Assembly (NCBI GenBank): GCA_964479405.1
Contig: CAYZMA010000005.1
Location: forward strand, 1 to 37,988
Reading direction: 5' to 3'
DNA length: 37,988 nucleotides
Source of the DNA: JAMCZU01 sp964479405
Lineage (GTDB): Bacteria; Patescibacteriota; UBA1384; UBA12157; JAENIV01
Made by a program: the position numbers and the translations under genes. Positions 22,880 to 29,696 of the stretch are shown piece by piece; the stretch's first letter is position 1; each line of letters begins with the position of its first letter. The notes beneath the pieces were generated by a model. It made no database searches and was not told the DNA's origin. It was given only the letters and a program-made list of their open reading frames with translations.

Positions 22880-22949
22880 AAAAAATCCGCCCTATCGGCG
22901 GAAGTTTCTTTTTGAGATTATTTTGTTATAAATATTTGAAACTACCGCC
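22880..22949 (-). promoter_or_regulatory. Attenuator: alternative antiterminator and terminator hairpins
   Basis: In the minus-strand transcript the terminator stem is TCCGCC (22902-22897) with GGCGGA (22891-22886), a 5-nt loop, and TTTTTT (22885-22880). It lies just upstream of the ribosome-binding site of the 59-aa gene. An earlier segment, GGCGGTAGTTTC (22949-22938), can pair with GAAACTTCCGCC (22908-22897) over 12 positions with one mismatch. This pairing would occupy the 5' arm of the terminator, so the two structures exclude each other. No known riboswitch or T-box consensus was recognised. Confidence 0.6.
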
Positions 22950-23021
22950 TACACGCAAAAAATAGATCTTTGTTTTTAAGACCTTTTGAAGTTGCGCAAG
23001 TTACAACAGTAAAAATATTCA

Positions 23022-23060
23022 TAACATATATAATGTTACAGTACTGATATTTTTTGTCAA
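23022..23060 (-). promoter_or_regulatory. Promoter and palindrome upstream of the small acidic gene
   Basis: On the minus strand: -35 TTGACA (23060-23055), 16-nt spacer, -10 TAACAT (23038-23033). A perfect inverted repeat TAACAT-ATATA-ATGTTA (23022-23038) covers the -10 and the likely start site, so a repressor could bind there. The leader to the ATG at 22854 would be about 170 nt. Confidence 0.5.
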
Positions 23061-23070
23061 GCAAGCAATC

Positions 23071-23102
23071 CCACCGCCACCTACGAGGTGTCGGAGCGGT
23101 AG
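23071..23102. repeat. Imperfect palindrome after the restriction-modification operon
   Basis: Inner stem CACCT-ACG-AGGTG (23078-23090) and outer stem CCACCGC (23071-23077) with GCGGTAG (23096-23102, one mismatch), separated by a 5-nt bulge. It abuts the stop codon of the 98-aa gene. No T-tract follows, so it is either a weak terminator or a dispersed repeat. Confidence 0.5.
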
Positions 23103-23399
23103 TTAGGACTTTGATTTATTAATCATTTCCATTGGCGAAAGATCGTTCAAAGATTTATGAGGAAAATAATTCCAAGCATCAGTAAAACATTGAAGAATAT
23201 TATTAAATTCATCAATATCGGGCACATTATTAAAATATTTTAGCCATTTATTTTGATAATCGCGATTTGCTTTCCTAACGTCTGATTCATCTTCTTCTGC
23301 AACCCATTTAATAACCATTTCAACGCTAAGTTGTTTTTCAAAATGATATTTTTTAATCAATACTTCCAATTCATTTTTAATACTTTCCCGATTTTTCAT
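23103..23399 (-). CDS. Uncharacterised protein, last gene of the restriction-modification operon
   Basis: 98 residues, mostly helical and charged, with the C-terminal motif AWNYFPHKSLNDLSPMEM. Segments like FPxKxLxxLSPxE occur in several uncharacterised prokaryotic proteins, but I cannot name a family. The Trp-rich middle (KWLKYFNNVPDIDEF) suggests a folded domain. Its ATG overlaps the hsdS TGA stop (ATGA), which ties it to the operon. It might modulate the methylase or the HEPN-like protein. That is inference from position only. Confidence 0.7.
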   Translation of the reverse strand: MKNRESIKNELEVLIKKYHFEKQLSVEMVIKWVAEEDESDVRKANRDYQNKWLKYFNNVPDIDEFNNILQCFTDAWNYFPHKSLNDLSPMEMINKSKS

Positions 23400-24769
23400 A
23401 ATTTTCCTCGCTCAATTAATTCTTCAACTTTTCTTTTAGCTTCTTCTAAAAGTTTTTTTGATTTTTGGCGGGCAATGTGCGATTGGCGAACAAGCTCGGC
23501 GATTTTTTGCTGGGTTTCTGTGGATAAAATTGGGATTAATATATTTTTGATTTGCTCTGGTTTCCAATGAGCGATTACTGAACCACCGGCATCTCGTTCA
23601 GCTTGCATTTGACCGACTAATGAATTAATAACAAGTGTTATATATTCTGGTTCAATTTTATTTTTAACTTTTAGCCGTAAAATTCCGCTCGATATTATGC
23701 TTTCATTTGATTCTTTTATTGTATATGCAATTCCCGGTGTCGCATCTTTTGAAAGCAATATTTCTCCAACTTGTGGTTCAAAATCTTTTTTCAATTTGCT
23801 ATAAAGTTCTTCGTTTAAATATTGTTGGTTGCTATCGTTTATGCCTAATTTGGTTAAATTACTTACACGGATAAAAGATTTTCCTTTTTCTTGATACGCT
23901 TCAGCTCCCGGCTCAAAACCTTTTCTCATACTTACTAAATCACCAAGTTTTTTGTAACTTTTGGAACTTATTTTTTCAACCAATTTATTATATTTTTCTT
24001 GAAAATATTCAGCATCAATGCGATTGGCTTTTTGAACTTCAGACAAATTTACAATTGAAAATAAGCCATCATCTTTTTGAAAATTGTTTAGCTCTAATTC
24101 TTCCAAAAGCATCTCTTCGGCTTCTTGGTAATATTGATTGGATTTTTCTTGCAATTCATTTGATTCTAGTATTATGTTTGAAATTTCTTTTTGACTTGCA
24201 AGAGATACCAATGGTAATTTAACTCTTCCCAATTCTTCAAGATTAATATTATATTGACCAGTAGGTCTTGCTAATCTGTCTAATTGTAAACGACCAAGTT
24301 TAGAAATCAAAAAAGCAAAAATATATTCTTGTAAAAACGAAGAGCTTTTTGTTCGCAAAAACGCCATCGCTTGTGTTATATTAGCTTTTGGAAATTCCTT
24401 TGGAACAAAACCAATTCTTCCAACAACACTTAAATTTGCCCCCACAATACTTACTAATACATCATCCGATTTTAAACGAGTGCTTTTCATACAGTCGTCT
24501 ATCTCTTCGCTAATAAAATAATAATCATCCTTTAAGTTTAAAACATTATTTCTTATATCGTTCGTCTTTAGTAAAATTACCCCTTGATTAAGAGAATCAT
24601 TTCTGTCCTTTGGAGTAACACCGCTTTTTATAATAGTAACCTCTTTAATTTTTCTGAATTTCATCCCAAAAATCTTTTTTTCTAACTCTAAAAATTCCGG
24701 CTGATAATATTCCGCATCCAGCCGCAAAGCCCCTTCAAGTTGTGATTTTTTGATTATTGAATATGTCAT
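23396..24769 (-). CDS. hsdS: Restriction-modification specificity subunit (HsdS)
   Basis: 457 residues with two tandem target-recognition domains. The halves start alike: RLDAEYYQPEFLELEKKIF near residue 16 and RIDAEYFQEKYNKLVEKI near 256. Each ends in a conserved helical spacer (QKEISNIILESNELQEKSNQ and QQKIAELVRQSHIARQKSKK). TRD signatures include IKSGVTPK, GVILLKTNDIRNN, RPTGQYNINLEELGRVKLPL and the second-half GFEPGAEAY, IAHWKPEQIKNILIPIL. Such subunits read a bipartite DNA target for the methylase. The start overlaps the stop of the HEPN-like gene (TAATG), and the stop overlaps the start of the 98-aa gene. The name hsdS is used for the family; the system is probably not classical type I. 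Confidence 0.92.
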   Translation of the reverse strand: MTYSIIKKSQLEGALRLDAEYYQPEFLELEKKIFGMKFRKIKEVTIIKSGVTPKDRNDSLNQGVILLKTNDIRNNVLNLKDDYYFISEEIDDCMKSTRLKSDDVLVSIVGANLSVVGRIGFVPKEFPKANITQAMAFLRTKSSSFLQEYIFAFLISKLGRLQLDRLARPTGQYNINLEELGRVKLPLVSLASQKEISNIILESNELQEKSNQYYQEAEEMLLEELELNNFQKDDGLFSIVNLSEVQKANRIDAEYFQEKYNKLVEKISSKSYKKLGDLVSMRKGFEPGAEAYQEKGKSFIRVSNLTKLGINDSNQQYLNEELYSKLKKDFEPQVGEILLSKDATPGIAYTIKESNESIISSGILRLKVKNKIEPEYITLVINSLVGQMQAERDAGGSVIAHWKPEQIKNILIPILSTETQQKIAELVRQSHIARQKSKKLLEEAKRKVEELIERGKL

Positions 24770-25392
24770 TAATGTAATTCCTCGTTTATCTCGAGTAAGC
24801 TGGCTTTAAGTAAAGTTTTTGTTGTTTCATTAATAATTCTATAAATACTGTGAATGTTTTGTGTTGCCTTTTCTGGTGTATCTATCATTTCGCCTTGAAA
24901 ATGAGCTGGAGTATGCCTGTAATGATGAAGAAATCTCTTCATTTCTTTTATCATATCTTTGACATACTCTTTCTCACTTTTATCTAATTTTGTTGTTATG
25001 TTTGCTTTTTGTTCTAATTCTAGTAGTAAATTATCTATAGTTTGATCAACTTTTTCCTCATCAAAATAAGTACCGACAAATTTAGTGTTGCCAGATGATG
25101 GGAGCCTTAAATCATCTGCAATTTGAAAAAGAAATCCTTCAAACGCTTTATAAGCAGGGGCTGTAAAAAAAGAGAAGTCGTTAAATTGATTTCTAAAAGA
25201 CTGCTCAATATCCATACACTCAACCCTTATAGAGTCGGCTAAATGATTTATTATCTTCTCACTTAAATAATCTAGTGTTACTGTATCAAAATTTGCTTTT
25301 ATACAATCTATTTGCTGATTACCACGTGCCTTACCGAAGATTTCTTTCGTTTGCCATTTAGCAAGATTATTTAGTTGCAAATATTTGCTCAT
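24769..25392 (-). CDS. HEPN-like protein, candidate toxin RNase
   Basis: 207 residues. The C-terminal half is helical and contains YRHTPAHF with R159-H160 and H164, which fits the R-phi-x3-H catalytic motif of HEPN ribonucleases. It is followed by helix segments IHSIYRIINETTKTLL. The middle (AYKAFEGFLFQIADDLRLPS) resembles the C-terminal region of RnlA/LsoA toxins, itself a HEPN domain. In known systems such proteins cut RNA and stop growth during phage infection. The gene lies between the methylase and specificity genes, overlapping hsdS by TAATG, with GGAG before its ATG, so it belongs to the operon. The HEPN assignment rests on one motif and predicted helices, and the toxin role is inference. 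Confidence 0.6.
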   Translation of the reverse strand: MSKYLQLNNLAKWQTKEIFGKARGNQQIDCIKANFDTVTLDYLSEKIINHLADSIRVECMDIEQSFRNQFNDFSFFTAPAYKAFEGFLFQIADDLRLPSSGNTKFVGTYFDEEKVDQTIDNLLLELEQKANITTKLDKSEKEYVKDMIKEMKRFLHHYRHTPAHFQGEMIDTPEKATQNIHSIYRIINETTKTLLKASLLEINEELH

Positions 25393-25431
25393 TGTTCACT
25401 CCAAGATTCAAATTTATTTTCTCTATCAAAT

Positions 25432-25665
25432 TTAATCAAAAATCAATTTTCCAATAGGAATGAAATAATTATCAACACGACCCTTAGGGTTATATCTACT
25501 TTGAGAAATTTTGTGTTTTAATTTAACACAATTAGAATAATTATCCAAAGCTTCAAATTCCATTTCGTAATTATCAAATCCAACCACATAATCGCCTATT
25601 TTTGCCTTCACTTTATCACCTTTTTTAAGTTTCTTAACTTTTTCAATTTTTTCTTGCTCGCTCAT
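25432..25665 (-). CDS. Small uncharacterised protein in the restriction-modification operon
   Basis: 77 residues. A Lys-rich N-terminal helix (MSEQEKIEKVKKLKKGDKVK) leads into a beta-rich part (AKIGDYVVGFDNYEMEFEAL, VKLKHKISQSRY, YFIPIGKLIFD) that might form an SH3-like barrel. I know no family for it. AAAGGAGGGG gives one of the strongest ribosome-binding sites in the operon. Its place directly upstream of the HEPN-like gene would suit an antitoxin, but nothing in the sequence shows this. Confidence 0.65.
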   Translation of the reverse strand: MSEQEKIEKVKKLKKGDKVKAKIGDYVVGFDNYEMEFEALDNYSNCVKLKHKISQSRYNPKGRVDNYFIPIGKLIFD

Positions 25666-25685
25666 TTGCCCCTCCTTTTATATAT

Positions 25686-27683
25686 TTACAAGAAATTAAA
25701 TTTCTCCTTTTTACCCCATTCTATAAATTTTTCAGCAATTTCCATAAGATCAGTATTGTAGATTCTATTTCCTGACGAATCGAGTCTATAATCTCCATTT
25801 TCTTCTTTAATATAATCGTAGTCACCAGAATTATTTTTACCAGATTTTTGAGAAACCGCCATAAATATCGAGTAATTTGAAAGAGGTTTTTCGTCTTTGC
25901 TCCATTTCTGCAAAAATAAAACCGATGTTTTTGTACCAGTGTGCGGTTTAAAAGTATTTACTCCTAGGCTAATAACAGCTAGAATTTTTGCTTTTTTCGT
26001 AATAAAATTACGAATTTGCTCTAAAGAAGTGTTATTCAATGTTCCTTGAGGCAAAACAATAGCCATTCTACCGCCGGGTTTTAAGAAATTTAAATTTCTT
26101 TCAATAAACAATATATCGCGACTAATTTTGTTTTTTACTTTCCCATTTTCACTACGACCCAATTCGTATTTATACAAAATTTGTCCATTAACATCGCCGG
26201 CAAAAGGAGGATTAGTCATAACTAGATCAAAATCGAAATAATAAAAATTCTTTTTATTTTCCTCGTTCTGTTGATGATCTTCTATGGGTAATAATCTGTT
26301 ATTCAATATTGCTTTTGTATCATTGGACCAAATTACCGGATCAAGCGTATTTGCATTGACAACATTTGTCTTTCCATCGCCGGCAATAAGCATTACGGCT
26401 TTAGAAATTTTTGTTGCCCGAGGATCAAAATCAATAGCATAAAGATGTTCTTGTGCATAACCTTTTTGACTCTCTCTTGTATCTTCACCATAGTTACTTT
26501 CATTTATCTCGTGTTCATTTACATATTGCATGGTATGAACCGGAAAACCACAACTTCCAGCTGCCGTATCAATCATATATTCGTCTTGCTTTGGATTTAA
26601 CATTTTTACACACATATCAATGACAAATCTGGGCGTAAAATACTGACCTTTCTCACCTTTTGAATCCGAAGTGATAAGATATTCAAAAGCCTCATCAATC
26701 ACTTGAAAATTACCATTATAAATTCGATATTTTTGAAGCATTGAAATTGCAGGAATTATTACATTAACTGGAATATCTATAGTTTCAAAATTTTTAAATA
26801 CCCCTTCTCCCCATTGTTTTTTAGCTTTTTCGAATAAATCTTTTATAACTTCAAGATGTTCTTGATTGGAGCGAGAAGTAACCTTAAATTTTCTATCTTC
26901 ATTTCGAGGTGTTACAATTTCATCGTAAAGTTTGGCATAAATAAGTTTAAAAATCTCATCAAAAGGATTAACACCGGCATTAGCAAGAATTGTATTTTCT
27001 AAATCCTGAACAAGTTGTCTTAAATCATTAGATACTTCCAGCATTTGATAAGTTAACTTTTCATTTCTAATATCATCTGTTGTTTGTCCGTATTTAGGTA
27101 GATCAGTCAGGTTTTCAAATAAATTAGGGTCTGTTCTTTCTAAAACATTAGTTGTCTTTCCGTCTGTTAAAACAAGTAATGGTGCGCCTGTGGCGTTGGC
27201 ATAACCTTTTAATTGTTCTATCCCTTCTTTTATATCAGGCTTTTTAACTTCAATAATTATGTATTCTTCCTTTTGAGTGCTGTCTCGATAAACAACAATG
27301 TCATCTCTTTTTACGACTTCTCGACCAAATTGAACTGGTCTTTCTATATCTATATTAGAAATTGGATACTTATAATATTTAATCAATTTGATTAAATAAA
27401 GTTGCCTAATTATTTCCTCTGGTCTTGCGCCCTTATCAGACTTAATAAGCTTTGGTTTCTTTTTAATAAGACAATTGAGATAAATATTGCCATTTTCTTC
27501 AAAAATATCTAAATCGTCAAAATATTTAATATCTTCCGTATCCAAAAACTCAGACAAACCAAAAACACCAAAAAGATCAGGTGATGATAATATCTCACCA
27601 ATTAATCCTTTTTTATCAATTAATTGTTTGACTTCTTCTCGGTTTATATTTGTATTTTCTTCCATATTTTTATTATAGCTCAT
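25686..27683 (-). CDS. Fused restriction endonuclease / N6-adenine DNA methyltransferase
   Basis: 665 residues. The N-terminal part (about 80-200) looks like the HsdR_N nuclease fold: RPEE near 88-90, D128 in RDDIVVY and E145-V-K147 in YIIIEVKKPD, the PD-(D/E)xK pattern. A helical linker follows. The methylase covers about 245-640, with motif X KGQYFTPRFV (345-354), motif I DTAAGSCGF (372-380) and motif IV N492-P-P-F495. This is the gamma-type N6-adenine methylase found in HsdM and in type IIB/IIG enzymes such as BcgI. No helicase-translocase domain or hsdR gene is present. With the HsdS subunit it should methylate and cut DNA. AGAGGT precedes the ATG, 13 nt after lexA. Confidence 0.88.
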   Translation of the reverse strand: MSYNKNMEENTNINREEVKQLIDKKGLIGEILSSPDLFGVFGLSEFLDTEDIKYFDDLDIFEENGNIYLNCLIKKKPKLIKSDKGARPEEIIRQLYLIKLIKYYKYPISNIDIERPVQFGREVVKRDDIVVYRDSTQKEEYIIIEVKKPDIKEGIEQLKGYANATGAPLLVLTDGKTTNVLERTDPNLFENLTDLPKYGQTTDDIRNEKLTYQMLEVSNDLRQLVQDLENTILANAGVNPFDEIFKLIYAKLYDEIVTPRNEDRKFKVTSRSNQEHLEVIKDLFEKAKKQWGEGVFKNFETIDIPVNVIIPAISMLQKYRIYNGNFQVIDEAFEYLITSDSKGEKGQYFTPRFVIDMCVKMLNPKQDEYMIDTAAGSCGFPVHTMQYVNEHEINESNYGEDTRESQKGYAQEHLYAIDFDPRATKISKAVMLIAGDGKTNVVNANTLDPVIWSNDTKAILNNRLLPIEDHQQNEENKKNFYYFDFDLVMTNPPFAGDVNGQILYKYELGRSENGKVKNKISRDILFIERNLNFLKPGGRMAIVLPQGTLNNTSLEQIRNFITKKAKILAVISLGVNTFKPHTGTKTSVLFLQKWSKDEKPLSNYSIFMAVSQKSGKNNSGDYDYIKEENGDYRLDSSGNRIYNTDLMEIAEKFIEWGKKEKFNFL

Positions 27684-27695
27684 TCTACCTCTTTC

Positions 27696-28349
27696 CTAAA
27701 TAAACGATTTGGTTTTTGGGTTAATGGGGGTAATTTTGCCATTTTCCATTTTACCCATTATTTTTGCTTGCATTTTAGTATCTGGTTTAAAAAGAATAAT
27801 ATCGTATTTTTTATTTTCCGGTTTAAGAAATTTATGCGGAGGGTGATTTTGAGTCATAAAACGCTTAACAGTAGTGCCTTCAAAAAGTTGTGCCACAACA
27901 ATATCGCGATTAGTAAATTCGGTACTTCTTTTAGCAACCAATATATCCCCATTATTAACACCTGCTTCAATCATTGAATCACCACAGATTTCTAATAGAA
28001 ACATATCTTGATTAATTTTAACCTCATCTGATAACTGTGTCCAGAGATCATTTTGGAGTGACGCTGCGAAGCCTCCGGCATAAGAAGTCCCAGCGTTAAG
28101 AATGAGTGGTGGTAGATTAAGCGAATTGTACCCCTCTGCAGAAATAACAATGCTTCTAGCTTTTCCTTCATTTTTAGATATTAAACCCTTTGTTTCAAGA
28201 GCATTAAGTAAGTCAACAACAGCCTGATTGGATTTAACATTTAATAAATGCTTGAGTTCGTCAAAACTTGGTGAATATCCATCACTTTTAAAAGATTCAT
28301 ATATGATCCCTAAGAGTTCTTTTTGTCTTTTTGTGACCCCTCTTTTCAT
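27696..28349 (-). CDS. lexA: LexA-like repressor (S24 self-cleaving family)
   Basis: 217 residues from ATG 28349, chosen because GGAGGG lies just upstream; a longer start at 28361 includes that site. The N-terminal winged helix-turn-helix (residues 5-70: TKRQKELLGIIYESFKSDGY, SPSFDELKHLLNVKSNQAVV) is the LexA type. The C-terminal S24 domain has S125 (GDSMIEAG) and K162 (TTVKRF), the catalytic dyad, and a likely Ala91-Gly92 cleavage site. LexA represses DNA-damage genes until RecA-ssDNA triggers self-cleavage. It may be the host SOS regulator or a dedicated repressor of the restriction-modification operon it heads. The stop is TAG. Its promoter contains a perfect palindrome. Confidence 0.9.
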   Translation of the reverse strand: MKRGVTKRQKELLGIIYESFKSDGYSPSFDELKHLLNVKSNQAVVDLLNALETKGLISKNEGKARSIVISAEGYNSLNLPPLILNAGTSYAGGFAASLQNDLWTQLSDEVKINQDMFLLEICGDSMIEAGVNNGDILVAKRSTEFTNRDIVVAQLFEGTTVKRFMTQNHPPHKFLKPENKKYDIILFKPDTKMQAKIMGKMENGKITPINPKTKSFI

Positions 28350-28366
28350 TAATCCCTCCATATATA

Positions 28367-28395
28367 ATAATAACTGACCATTTAGTCAGTGTCAA
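28367..28395 (-). promoter_or_regulatory. lexA operon promoter with embedded palindromic operator
   Basis: On the minus strand: -35 TTGACA (28395-28390), 17-nt spacer, -10 TATTAT (28372-28367). The perfect inverted repeat ACTGAC-TAAATG-GTCAGT (28390-28373) fills the whole spacer and touches both boxes. A dimer bound there would block polymerase. The start site near 28360 leaves an 11-nt leader with GGAGGG. Confidence 0.75.
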
Positions 28396-28413
28396 TCTGT
28401 GGATAACTTTCTT

Positions 28414-28884
28414 TTATTTTTTAAGCACTGGTTTTGTTTTAACCAGAGTGACTTTTTTGACCGGAGTTGTTTCTTTATTTTTTACAACTTCAGCTAAAAG
28501 TTTTTTAGTTAAAATGACTTGTTGGAATTTTAATTTTTTTGTTAATTTTGAGCCTAAAATTTTAACCGACAATTTTTTATTGGAAATTAATTTCTTTTCA
28601 ATCAACGATTTAAAATTGACCGTGTCGCCATCATTAAACTTCTTTTCTAAAACAGCAATATTTATAATTTGAGGCTTAATATTTTTTGACTTGAAGCCTT
28701 TAATTTTAGGCAGTCTTTGAACTAACGGTGTTTGTCCACCTTCAAAAGTTCGCGGAATATTATAACCCGAACGAGATTTTTGACCTTTAGTCCCGCGACC
28801 GGCTGTTTTTCCCTTGCCAGACGCTAATCCGCGACCAACTCGCTTACTTTTATGCAAAACTGTTTTAGGTAATTTATTTAACAT
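28414..28884 (-). CDS. rplO: 50S ribosomal protein L15
   Basis: 156 residues from ATG 28884, preceded by AAAGGA; a frame start at 28917 runs further into rpsE and lacks this. L15 helps assemble the 50S subunit. The basic Gly-rich N-terminus (KRVGRGLASGKGKTAGRGTK, SGYNIPRTFEGGQTPLVQRL) is typical. A Lys/Val/Thr tail (PVKKVTLVKTKPVLKK) extends the C-terminus. It overlaps the rpsE end by 11 nt, so there is no room for rpmD (L30). Downstream, where secY is expected, the lexA-restriction island begins. Confidence 0.96.
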   Translation of the reverse strand: MLNKLPKTVLHKSKRVGRGLASGKGKTAGRGTKGQKSRSGYNIPRTFEGGQTPLVQRLPKIKGFKSKNIKPQIINIAVLEKKFNDGDTVNFKSLIEKKLISNKKLSVKILGSKLTKKLKFQQVILTKKLLAEVVKNKETTPVKKVTLVKTKPVLKK

Positions 28885-29392
28885 TTTGTTCCTTTGCCAA
28901 ACGTTGAAAGGCTTCAATTGTGGCTTTACTATTATTAATTTTATTGGCTGTGCCTAAAATTTTACCAACAATATTTTGAATACCAGCTAAGGCGCAAATA
29001 GCCCGGATTGTTCCTCCGGCTACGATTGATGTTCCTTCTCTGGCCGGTTTGAGTAAAATATGAGCCGAGCCCAAAAAGACTTCAATTTCGTGGGGAATAG
29101 TACCTTTAACAATTGGCACATCAATTAAATTTTTGCGCGCTATGCGGGTTCCTTTTTCAACCGCATCAACAACTTCAGTTGCTTTACCAACACCAATACC
29201 AACTTTACCATTGTGGTTACCCAAAATAATCAAAGTTCTAAAACGAATCCGACGACCGCCTTTAACAGTTCTGGAAATTCTATCAACTTGCAAAACTTTT
29301 TTATCAAATTCATCTTGTTCTCTTTTATTATCGCGACGATCCGATCTTTTAAATTTGGGATCAAATTGTTTTGGTTTTACTTCTTCTGCCAT
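28874..29392 (-). CDS. rpsE: 30S ribosomal protein S5
   Basis: 172 residues. S5 lines the mRNA entry channel and affects fidelity. The double-stranded RNA-binding-like N-domain (VDRISRTVKGGRRIRFRTLI, GVGKATEVVDAVEKG) and the S5 C-domain (LLKPAREGTSIVAGGTIRAI, LAGIQNIVGKILGTANKINN) are complete. An acidic/basic N-terminal extension of about 30 residues precedes the core. It starts directly after rplR and overlaps rplO. Confidence 0.97.
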   Translation of the reverse strand: MAEEVKPKQFDPKFKRSDRRDNKREQDEFDKKVLQVDRISRTVKGGRRIRFRTLIILGNHNGKVGIGVGKATEVVDAVEKGTRIARKNLIDVPIVKGTIPHEIEVFLGSAHILLKPAREGTSIVAGGTIRAICALAGIQNIVGKILGTANKINNSKATIEAFQRLAKEQNVK

Positions 29393-29695
29393 TTAAAACT
29401 CCAATCCATTCTTTCTTAAATCTTCAGCTATTTTTTTGACATTTCCATGATACTGATAGCCCGCTCGATCAAAAACTATTTTTTTAATCTTTTTTTCACT
29501 TAATATTTTAACAAAAATTTTGACCATATTTTCTTTGTCTTTTAACTCTGAACCAGCCGCCAAGGTCTCGCCTTTTTCGTCATTTATCGCTTGAAGATAA
29601 AGATATTTATTGGAACGAAAAATAACCACTCGCGGGACGGTAGCTGTTCCTGAAATTTTGGCTCTGATTCGTCTTTTAATTAATTCGTTTTTCAT
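29393..29695 (-). CDS. rplR: 50S ribosomal protein L18
   Basis: 100 residues from ATG 29695, with GGAG about 10 nt upstream. L18 binds 5S rRNA in the central protuberance. Conserved parts are RRIRAKISGTATVPRVVIFR, SNKYLYLQAINDEKGETLAA and FDRAGYQYHGNVKKIAEDLR. An open frame extends 67 codons further upstream, but it only shadows rplF and has no L18 character, so the shorter start is used. Confidence 0.96.
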   Translation of the reverse strand: MKNELIKRRIRAKISGTATVPRVVIFRSNKYLYLQAINDEKGETLAAGSELKDKENMVKIFVKILSEKKIKKIVFDRAGYQYHGNVKKIAEDLRKNGLEF

Positions 29696-29696
29696 T

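Noticed and set aside
22880..23026. T-box or known metabolite riboswitch upstream of the small acidic gene
   Set aside because: No T-box core or other consensus was recognised, and the downstream gene is not a synthetase or transporter. Only the two alternative stems are supported.
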